Origin: Minisyncoccota bacterium
GTDB lineage: Bacteria > Patescibacteriota > Minisyncoccia > Minisyncoccales > UBA5738
Assembly (NCBI GenBank): GCA_025453415.1
Contig: JALOQL010000043.1
Location: forward strand, 1-11,574
DNA: 11,574 bases
Direction: 5' to 3'
Made by a program: the position numbers and the translations under genes. Below the pieces are notes generated by a model. It was not told the DNA's origin, searched no databases, and was given only the letters and a program-made list of their open reading frames with translations. Below are positions 6,059-11,119 of this stretch, in pieces; the stretch's first letter is position 1; every line of letters begins with the position of its first letter.

Positions 6059-7141
6059 ATGGCAAAAAAAATTTTAGTGATCTCGATGAAGGCGGGGTGG
6101 GGGCATATCAAGGCCGCCGAAGCGCTTGAGGAATACGCGGCCAACAACCTGCCGGATTTCAAGATAAACCATGTCGATCTTTGCGAGATCGAGCCGTTAT
6201 TGGGGAAATTTTTCGAGATATTCTACGATATTTCCAATGACCGTCTGCCCATGGTTTGGGGCGCGGTTTACGATACGTTCGACAAGGAACCGGTGTCGCT
6301 GGCGTTTCGCAAGATTAACGGATTCCAGAGGCTTTTCAAGCGCCGTATCGGCCGGTATCTCAAGCGTCAGGCGCCCGACGGCGTAATCTTCACCAATGTG
6401 TGCCCGGCACCGATGATCGCGCCCTCCTGCCGGCAGCTGTTTCCCGATATGCCCTTGGCGGTGGTGGTTACCGATTACCACGGTCATTCCTATTACAATG
6501 TGCCGCTGATCGACAAGTATTTCGTGGCCATCCCGGAAGTTAAGAACGATCTGGCGCGGGTGGGCGTCGATTCGGGAAAGATCGACGTGACCGGTATTCC
6601 AGTGAGCCAAAAATTCTACGGTCGGTACGACCGGGAGCGGCTGAAGCGCAAGCTTGGTTTAAACAACGGATTGAAAACCATTCTTTTTGTCAGCCGCTTG
6701 TCAAAGGATTTCGTGGTGCCCGCGGCTCAGGGAATCCTGGAAATGGACGAAAAAGTGAATCTGGTGATGGTTTGCGCCGGAAACAACGACCTTTACCGCA
6801 AGGTGCGGGAGAATGTTCCGGCGCAGGAAAATTTCAAACTGGTCAACTGGACCAACCGCTTGGACGAATATATGAAAGTTTCCGACGCGGTCATCAGCAA
6901 ACCCGGCGGGCTGATCATTTCGGAATGCCTGGCGCTGGGGAAACGGATCATTATGACCGATCCGATCCCGGGTCAGGAAGAGCGTAATGCGGAATTCATG
7001 GCCAAGTGCGGCTACGGCGAATTGGCCCTGGGGGCCGACGATATTGTCGAGGCGGTGGGGCAGGCACTGGTGATGCCCAAGGTTGAATCGGCGGCGGACC
7101 GGCCCAATGCCTGTGCCAAAATTCTCGAATTTTTTAAATAA
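6059..7141 (+). CDS. GT28-family glycolipid glycosyltransferase (MGDG synthase/UgtP-like)
   Basis: Probably transfers a sugar from a UDP-sugar to a membrane lipid such as diacylglycerol. The 360-aa protein has the MGDG_synth-type N-domain, starting KILVISMKAGWGHIKAAEAL (G13, W14, G15, H16 in place of the usual GxGH), followed by a region that would face the membrane. VTDYHGHSYY with T138, D139 and H141 matches the family's TDY/F..H. The C-terminal nucleotide-sugar domain carries VISKPGGLIISE (K281-P282-G283-G284), then GQEERNAEFM. The start at ATG 6059 is chosen by homology; the same frame stays open upstream through the palindrome from a GTG at 5921, but that extension is repeat-derived. No SD. 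Sugar and lipid specificity cannot be read from the sequence. It is followed after 21 bases by a HAD phosphatase. Confidence 0.83.
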   Translation: MAKKILVISMKAGWGHIKAAEALEEYAANNLPDFKINHVDLCEIEPLLGKFFEIFYDISNDRLPMVWGAVYDTFDKEPVSLAFRKINGFQRLFKRRIGRYLKRQAPDGVIFTNVCPAPMIAPSCRQLFPDMPLAVVVTDYHGHSYYNVPLIDKYFVAIPEVKNDLARVGVDSGKIDVTGIPVSQKFYGRYDRERLKRKLGLNNGLKTILFVSRLSKDFVVPAAQGILEMDEKVNLVMVCAGNNDLYRKVRENVPAQENFKLVNWTNRLDEYMKVSDAVISKPGGLIISECLALGKRIIMTDPIPGQEERNAEFMAKCGYGELALGADDIVEAVGQALVMPKVESAADRPNACAKILEFFK

Positions 7142-7162
7142 AACCTTGAAAGTTTAAAGACT

Positions 7163-7819
7163 ATGATGTCAAAATCGCTGATTTGTTTCGATGTCGACGG
7201 CACGCTTGTCGACAACAAAACTTCGTGGCTCACGCTGACGCAGGGATTGGGATGCTCAATCCCGCAGGTCTTGTCGATATATGACCGGGTGATGCAGGGA
7301 AGGATATCTTTCGCGGAAGGCGAAAAGCTGGTAACCCAGCTGTACCGTTCCACCGGCAAGGCGACCAAGGACAATATCCAAAAGATTTTCGATAAGGAGG
7401 TTTTGAAGCCCGGAGCGGTGGAGATCACCAGGTTTCTGAAGAACAAAGGTTACGCTATTTGGCTGATTTCCGGCGCGATCGATATTTACGTGGAGTCGAT
7501 CGCGGCCAAAGTTGGCGCCGACGGATTTTTCGCCAGCGCGTCACTGGAATTCGACAAGGACGAGATACTCTCCAATATCAATTACGGCGGCAACCAAAGC
7601 GTGTGGAAGGCGCAAATGGTTCGCGAGCTGGCCGGCAAGTTCGGCCTGGCGCCCAGCGATATTATTTTCGTCGGCGACAGCGAAAACGATATCAGCGCGT
7701 TTGAGCTGACGGGAAAGGGCGTGGCGGTCCAGCCGTATGACGAAAGGCTGGACAAGGTCCTTTGGCGGAAAGTCGGTTCGCTGGCCCAGATCCAAAAGAT
7801 CGTCGAAAGCGGTTTTTAA
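7163..7819 (+). CDS. HAD-superfamily IB phosphatase (SerB/PSPase-like)
   Basis: A 218-aa hydrolase with all four HAD motifs: DVDGT with nucleophile Asp10 and acid/base Asp12, LISGA with Ser103, Lys149 in SVWKAQMV, and VGDSENDISAF with Asp172 and Asp176 for Mg2+. A helical cap sits between motifs I and II (residues ~17-85), the C1/IB arrangement seen in phosphoserine phosphatase and in phosphatases such as HAD-IB hydrolases of lipid metabolism. The substrate cannot be assigned; it could be phosphoserine or another small phosphomonoester. It starts 21 bases after the glycosyltransferase, probably co-transcribed. Two consecutive ATG codons (7163, 7166) could both start. GAAAG upstream is only a weak SD. 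Confidence 0.85.
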   Translation: MMSKSLICFDVDGTLVDNKTSWLTLTQGLGCSIPQVLSIYDRVMQGRISFAEGEKLVTQLYRSTGKATKDNIQKIFDKEVLKPGAVEITRFLKNKGYAIWLISGAIDIYVESIAAKVGADGFFASASLEFDKDEILSNINYGGNQSVWKAQMVRELAGKFGLAPSDIIFVGDSENDISAFELTGKGVAVQPYDERLDKVLWRKVGSLAQIQKIVESGF

Positions 7820-7837
7820 TGATCCGTTAAGATTTTG

Positions 7838-7868
7838 TTGACATTCGAAGCCTTTTTTGAGGTATAAT
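7838..7868 (+). promoter_or_regulatory. Sigma-70-type promoter for the DUF378 gene
   Basis: TTGACA (7838-7843) and TATAAT (7863-7868) are both perfect consensus hexamers, separated by 19 bases, slightly longer than the optimal 17. Transcription would start near 7875, about 120 bases before the DUF378 ATG. Confidence 0.75.
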
Positions 7869-7875
7869 GTATCAA

Positions 7876-7996
7876 TAATCAAAAAGGTCGGGAAACTAAG
7901 TTTTTTATTGAACGCCCTAAGCAAAGCGGCGGGCGGTTCAACCAAGACTCTCCCGCAGCGTTTGTTCCCGGGGAGATTCATTTTAAACACATACAT
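7876..7996 (+). promoter_or_regulatory. Structured 5' leader upstream of DUF378 gene
   Basis: The ~120-base leader after the promoter can form two hairpins. The first is TGAACGCCC (7909-7917) with GGGCGGTTCA (7931-7940), nine pairs with one bulged G. The second pairs about 7948-7953 with 7970-7975, six pairs including one U·G, with a 16-base loop. It then runs through an A+T-rich segment into the ATG at 7997 without a clear SD. Its composition (G+C-rich stems in A+T-rich flanks) is that of a structured RNA. No known riboswitch class is recognised. Confidence 0.45.
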
Positions 7997-8165
7997 ATGA
8001 AACTTAATTGGCTCGACATTATCGCCCTGGTGCTGGTTATCGTCGGCGGCCTGAATTGGGGATTGGTGGGATTGTTCTCGTACGATCTGGTGGCCCAGTT
8101 GTTCGCTGGTGGGCCTGGCGGCTGTTTATTTGGCCATCATCGGTCCCAAACTGAATCGCGCTTAA
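7997..8165 (+). pseudogene. DUF378 small membrane protein with internal deletion and frameshift
   Basis: Residues 1-36 (MKLNWLDIIALVLVIVGG.., then LNWGLVGLFSYDLVAQLF) match the DUF378 family, normally ~60-75 aa with two transmembrane helices. After Phe36 (8102-8104) the frame runs into unrelated codons and stops only at 8207-8209, inside the terminator. The missing C-terminal half is present one frame over: LVGLAAVYLAIIGPKLNRA, codons 8106-8162, stop TAA 8163-8165. The usual loop and start of helix 2 (about 14 residues) are absent. A deletion of 3n+2 bases between two copies of GCTGGTG would give exactly this product, either in the genome or by assembly collapse. A strong promoter and terminator flank it, so the unit was intact recently. 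Confidence 0.75.
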
Positions 8166-8167
8166 TG

Positions 8168-8215
8168 AAAAAACTAAAAACGGTCCCGCATAAGCGGGAC
8201 CGTTTTTAGTTTTTT
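8168..8215. terminator. Bidirectional intrinsic terminator, perfect 22-bp stem
   Basis: The arms 8168-8189 and 8194-8215 are exact complements (core CGGTCCCGC/GCGGGACCG, flanked by A-runs and T-runs) around the loop ATAA. The A-run on one side becomes the T-tract on the other strand, so it can end transcription of the DUF378 unit on the plus strand and of the htrA-like gene on the minus strand, whose stop codon is 3 bases away. Confidence 0.95.
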
Positions 8216-8217
8216 GG

Positions 8218-9255
8218 TTAACAGCTTTTTTTTTCCAGAAGCCTTATTTGCAATTTTAATATCTTGCCATCGCGCAGGACCGTCATCGCGATGTCGTCGC
8301 CCACCTGGCAATCCTGCAGGATGTCGGTAAGAAGACGCTCCCGGGAGATCTTCTGGCCGTCGAATTCCAGGACGATGTCGTATTCCTTCAGACCGGCAAG
8401 GTCGGCGGCGCTGCCTTTGACCACCGCCGGTTCGCCGAAGGTTTCGCGCACGATCAGGGCGCCGTAATCAACCGGGAGTTTGTTGGCCTGGGAGATTTCG
8501 GGATTGAGGATTACGTAGCGAATACCCATGAACGGCCGTTTGATCTTGCCGTATTTGTTCACTTCCTCGAGCATCTTTTTGGCGTAATCGATGGGTATGG
8601 CAAAGCCTAGGTTTTGCGCACCCATGACCATGGCGGTATTGATGCCGATGGCCTGGGATTTCATGTTGACCAGGGGGCCGCCCGAATTGCCCGGGTTGAT
8701 CGCCGCGTCGGTTTGGATCAGGCCGCGCAGACTGGTTTCGTGCATCTGGCTGCCGCCGTAGGCGGTGATCTTGCGGCTCAGCCCCGAAACGATGCCGGCC
8801 GACAGGGTATCGTCGAACTCTCCCATGGGGTTACCGACGGCCAAAACCTCTTCGCCCAGCTGGATCGCCGAAGAATCGCCCAAATCCAGGCTGGGCAGGT
8901 TCTTGGCGTCCACTTTAAGGATCGCAACGTCGATCATCGGGTCCTTGGCCAGGACCTGGCATTCGTATTTGTGTTCCGGATCGACGATCGCAGTATAGGA
9001 AGCGTCAATGTCGTCGACAACATGCGCGCAGGTAAAAATATAACCATTGGGGGAAATGATGAATCCGGAACCGCCGCCCACCTTGGTTTTTTCGGGCGCA
9101 TTGTTGATCTTGGGGACCATGGTCTGCTGGTCGCCCAGCGGCACAAAGTAGAATCCTTCCACGCGGGAAACGTCTTTTGAGACCACGATGGTGATCACGG
9201 CCGGACAGACTTTCTTGGCGACGGTCACGATAGGCGAGCGGGTTGTCCTTGGCAT
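8218..9255 (-). CDS. HtrA/DegP-like trypsin-family serine protease with PDZ domain
   Basis: A 345-aa S1C protease. The catalytic triad is His78 (TCAHVV), Asp109 (IDVAILKV) and Ser191 (NPGNSGGPLV). The PDZ domain spans roughly residues 240-340 (KRPFMGIRYV, SAADLAGLKEYDIVLEFDGQKI). It would degrade or refold damaged proteins. Unlike typical envelope HtrA proteins, no signal peptide or N-terminal membrane helix is visible: the conserved SPIVTVAKKVCPAVITIV region begins at residue 7. Cys76 replaces the usual Asn before Ala-His. The ATG at 9255 is chosen. An in-frame TTG at 9279 would add only eight repeat-derived residues, and a stop lies at 9283-9285. No SD is seen. It converges with the DUF378 unit on a shared terminator. 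Confidence 0.92.
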   Translation of the reverse strand: MPRTTRSPIVTVAKKVCPAVITIVVSKDVSRVEGFYFVPLGDQQTMVPKINNAPEKTKVGGGSGFIISPNGYIFTCAHVVDDIDASYTAIVDPEHKYECQVLAKDPMIDVAILKVDAKNLPSLDLGDSSAIQLGEEVLAVGNPMGEFDDTLSAGIVSGLSRKITAYGGSQMHETSLRGLIQTDAAINPGNSGGPLVNMKSQAIGINTAMVMGAQNLGFAIPIDYAKKMLEEVNKYGKIKRPFMGIRYVILNPEISQANKLPVDYGALIVRETFGEPAVVKGSAADLAGLKEYDIVLEFDGQKISRERLLTDILQDCQVGDDIAMTVLRDGKILKLQIRLLEKKSC

Positions 9256-9284
9256 ATATAATGTAAGCTCAAAATTCAAATTTC

Positions 9285-9461
9285 AAATGTCAAAACAATG
9301 ACTGCATCTGTCGTTTGACATTCGGGCTTTGATATTTGGATTTTTATTGCCCATTTTACCATCTTGGCGCGTTGCCAACAAGCGCTATTTTTGCTAAACT
9401 CGGCTTGTTTCGATGTGTTTATCAGCTGGTTTTGTAATTTGACATTTAAGCTTTGACATTT
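9285..9461. repeat. Inverted and direct copies of AAATGTCAAA / TTTGACATTT
   Basis: The 211-base gap between the protease start and tRNA-Arg holds AAATGTCAAA at 9285-9294 and inverted copies TTTGACATT at 9314-9322, TTTGACATTT at 9438-9447 and 9452-9461. They sit in longer degenerate A+T-rich strings (AATTCAAATTTCAAATG, GGCTTTGATATTTGGATT). This is the same type of short palindromic filler as at 2825-2890. No gene is seen in it. Confidence 0.65.
9372..9400 (+). promoter_or_regulatory. Probable promoter for tRNA-Arg
   Basis: TTGCCA (9372-9377) and TAAACT (9395-9400) are spaced by 17 bases, with TGC directly before the -10 (extended -10). Start would be near 9407, about 60 bases before the tRNA. 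Confidence 0.5.
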
Positions 9462-9466
9462 CATTC

Positions 9467-9538
9467 GCCCCCATAGTTCAATGGACAGAACGAGAGACTC
9501 CTAAGCTCTAGATCCAGGTTCGATTCCTGGCGGGGGCA
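9467..9538 (+). tRNA. tRNA-Arg (anticodon CCU)
   Basis: A full cloverleaf can be drawn: acceptor GCCCCCA/CGGGGGC with an A7·C66 mismatch, D-stem GTTC/GAAC with loop AATGGACA, anticodon stem AGAGA/GCTCT with an A·G at 31-39, loop CTCCTAA, and T-stem CCAGG/CCTGG with loop TTCGATT. The anticodon CCT is at 9500-9502 and reads AGG. The discriminator is A. The 3' CCA is not encoded (CTT follows), so a CCA-adding enzyme is needed, unlike for the two other tRNAs here. Confidence 0.93.
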
Positions 9539-9543
9539 CTTAG

Positions 9544-9571
9544 TTGCAAAATCGGCGATTTATTGTATCAT
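9544..9571 (+). promoter_or_regulatory. Possible promoter for tRNA-Ala
   Basis: TTGCAA (9544-9549) and TATCAT (9566-9571) with 16 bases between lie just ahead of the tRNA at 9585. The match is only fair, and read-through from the tRNA-Arg promoter is equally possible because no terminator separates the two tRNAs. Confidence 0.3.
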
Positions 9572-9584
9572 AAACAACGTTTCC

Positions 9585-9658
9585 GGGCCTGTAGTATAGT
9601 GGTATCACGCCTCCATGGCATGGAGGTAATCGGGGTCCGATTCCCCGCAGGTCCACCA
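9585..9658 (+). tRNA. tRNA-Ala (anticodon GGC), CCA encoded
   Basis: Acceptor GGGCCTG/CAGGTCC contains the G3·U70 pair that is the identity element for alanyl-tRNA synthetase, followed by discriminator A and an encoded CCA (9656-9658). The anticodon arm is CCTCC/GGAGG with loop ATGGCAT; anticodon GGC is at 9617-9619. The T-stem is CGGGG/CCCCG but the loop reads TCCGATT, so position 55 is C (9637) instead of the near-invariant U (pseudouridine). The D-stem is short (G-C, T-A, then A·C). Identity is secure; the T-loop is odd. Confidence 0.93.
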
Positions 9659-9663
9659 AGATA

Positions 9664-9690
9664 AGCCGCACGGGCAAAACCCGTGCGGTT
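9664..9690 (+). terminator. G+C-rich hairpin between tRNA-Ala and tgt
   Basis: CCGCACGGG (9666-9674) and CCCGTGCGG (9680-9688) form a perfect 9-bp stem with loop CAAAA, extendable by a G·T and an A-T pair to 9664/9690. Only two T residues follow, so it is a weak intrinsic terminator. It may mark the end of tRNA processing, or sit in the tgt leader just 6 bases before its ATG and affect translation. Confidence 0.55.
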
Positions 9691-9696
9691 GTGCAA

Positions 9697-10911
9697 ATGG
9701 CGGAATTCAAATTCACAATAACAAACCAAGATGCCGCATCGCCAGCGCGGGCAGGGATAATCCATACCCGGGCCGGCGACATCAAAACGCCTCACTTTGT
9801 GCCGGTGGGGACGTTGGCGTCGGTGCGGGCGCTGGACTCGGCCGACCTGGATGCGCTGGGAGCGCAGTGCGCGTTGGTGAATACCTATCATTTGCATTTA
9901 AAGCCGGGCGACAAATTGATAAAAAAACTGGGCGGTACGCACCGGTTCATGAATTGCGCCTTGCCCTTGTTTTCCGATTCGGGCGGTTTTCAGGCGTTTT
10001 CGCTGGGTCTGGCGCGCGAACACGAAGTTGGCAAGATAGGTTTCTTTCCGGACGAAATTCGTGGAGGTCAAACCTCCACGAAAGTGGGCGGGAGCGGCGA
10101 AAAGAATTTGACCAAGATTACCGACAATGGGATCGAGTTCCGTTCGATCTACGACGGTTCGAAACATTTTTTTGATGCCGCAAAATCGATGGAGATCCAG
10201 GCCAATTTGGGCAGCGACATCATCATGGCTTTTGACGAATGCACTTCGCCGTTGTCGGATTACGATTACACGAAGACTGCGATGGTCCGCACCCACGATT
10301 GGGCCCGGCAGTCGCTGGAGCGCTACGACAAGGACCAGGCGATTTACGGCATCATCCAGGGCGGCTATTTCCGCGACCTGCGCGATGAAAGTACCAAGGC
10401 GATCGCGGCCATGCCGTTTGACGGTATTGCCATCGGCGGATCGCTGGGCAAGACCAAAGCGGATATGCACCGCATCCTGGAGTGGGTGATTCCTCAATTG
10501 GACGAGCGTCCCCGTCATTTATTGGGTATCGGCGAGATCGATGACATTTTTGAATGCGTGCAGCGCGGTATCGACACTTTCGATTGCGTGGGCCCCACGC
10601 GCATCGCGCGCCGGGCAAATCTTTATATCCTGCCCGGATCCGGCGGCACCAAAAAAAACAAATTCCGCATCAACATTGGCGGCGCCAAATACGCGGCCGA
10701 CCCGACGCCGATAGATGAAAATTGCGAATGTCCTACCTGCAATAATTATTCCCGCGCCTACCTGCGTCACTTGTATCTGGCGCGCGAACTTTCCTATTTC
10801 CGGCTGGCCACGATGCATAATCTGTGGTTTGTGCTGCGCCTGATGGAGAATATCCGGGAAAGCATCAAGGAAGGCAGCTTTGCGGAATTGAAGGGGAAAT
10901 GGCTCGGTTGA
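9697..10911 (+). CDS. tgt: Queuine/preQ1 tRNA-ribosyltransferase
   Basis: Exchanges G34 of GUN-anticodon tRNAs (Asp, Asn, His, Tyr) for preQ1 or queuine. The 404-aa protein shows VPVGTLASVRAL, SDSGGFQAFSLG with Asp94, FDECTSP, GIGEIDDIFECV, DTFDCVGPTR with nucleophile Asp296, and the zinc site C343-x-C345-xx-C348 ... H374 (ATMHNLWF). Between FSLG and LTKITDNGIEF there is an insertion of about 33 residues (REHEVGKIGFFPDEI..). Such an insertion is, as I recall, common in CPR homologues, and part of it here is encoded by an 11-bp palindrome. ATG 9697 is chosen; GTG at 9691 is an alternative. No SD. None of the three adjacent tRNAs is a Tgt substrate, so the tRNA linkage is positional only. Confidence 0.95.
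   Translation: MAEFKFTITNQDAASPARAGIIHTRAGDIKTPHFVPVGTLASVRALDSADLDALGAQCALVNTYHLHLKPGDKLIKKLGGTHRFMNCALPLFSDSGGFQAFSLGLAREHEVGKIGFFPDEIRGGQTSTKVGGSGEKNLTKITDNGIEFRSIYDGSKHFFDAAKSMEIQANLGSDIIMAFDECTSPLSDYDYTKTAMVRTHDWARQSLERYDKDQAIYGIIQGGYFRDLRDESTKAIAAMPFDGIAIGGSLGKTKADMHRILEWVIPQLDERPRHLLGIGEIDDIFECVQRGIDTFDCVGPTRIARRANLYILPGSGGTKKNKFRINIGGAKYAADPTPIDENCECPTCNNYSRAYLRHLYLARELSYFRLATMHNLWFVLRLMENIRESIKEGSFAELKGKWLG
10058..10082. repeat. Perfect palindrome inside tgt coding sequence
   Basis: TTCGTGGAGGT (10058-10068) and ACCTCCACGAA (10072-10082) form an 11-bp perfect stem with a 3-base loop CAA. It lies in frame within tgt and encodes about residues RGGQTSTK in the variable insertion loop. 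A compact perfect inverted repeat at an insertion-tolerant loop of a conserved enzyme is the pattern of in-gene palindromic elements. Confidence 0.8.
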
Positions 10912-10916
10912 AATCA

Positions 10917-10945
10917 TGGACAAAAATGGTATTTTTTGGTATGAA
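10917..10945 (+). promoter_or_regulatory. Probable promoter for tRNA-Phe
   Basis: TGGACA (10917-10922) and TATGAA (10940-10945) are spaced by exactly 17 bases, with TGG before the -10 (extended -10). Transcription would start near 10952, about 43 bases before the tRNA and just after the tgt stop. Confidence 0.55.
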
Positions 10946-10994
10946 TAACCTGTTTGTTGTTAGCCGTAATTGTTTTTAGTTATTGGATAATTTT

Positions 10995-11070
10995 GCCGAG
11001 GTAGCCAAGTCGGTCACGGCGGATGACTGAAAATCATCAAATTCCGGTTCGATTCCGGACCTCGGCACCA
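10995..11070 (+). tRNA. tRNA-Phe (anticodon GAA), CCA encoded
   Basis: Acceptor GCCGAGG/CCTCGGC, D-stem GCC/GGC, anticodon stem GATGA/TCATC with loop CTGAAAA (anticodon GAA at 11029-11031), T-stem TCCGG/CCGGA with loop TTCGATT, discriminator A, then CCA at 11068-11070. All arms pair well. Confidence 0.95.
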
Positions 11071-11087
11071 ATTGTAGTGAACCAAAT

Positions 11088-11115
11088 TAAAGCCAGGCCC
11101 TAGAGCCTGGCTTTA
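11088..11115. terminator. Hairpin terminator after tRNA-Phe, probably bidirectional
   Basis: TAAAGCCAGGC (11088-11098) pairs exactly with GCCTGGCTTTA (11105-11115) around the loop CCTAGA. Outer arms ACCAAATT (11081-11088) and AATTTGGT (11123-11130) extend the symmetry. The following sequence AGTATTTAAATTT is T-rich but interrupted. On the other strand the stem sits just past the stop codon of the transposase gene, so it can serve both. Confidence 0.75.
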
Positions 11116-11119
11116 GTAT

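Noticed and set aside
7166..7169. Second ATG as the only start of the HAD phosphatase
   Set aside because: The adjacent ATG at 7163 is equally good and no SD decides between them; kept as one entry from 7163.
9276..9464. 62-codon open frame on the minus strand upstream of htrA
   Set aside because: It starts within the repeated AAATGTCAAA words and encodes low-complexity residues; better explained as intergenic filler.
9540..9897. Open frames on the minus strand over tRNA-Ala and the start of tgt
   Set aside because: They cross two tRNA genes and the 5' end of a well-supported tgt; no motif is present.
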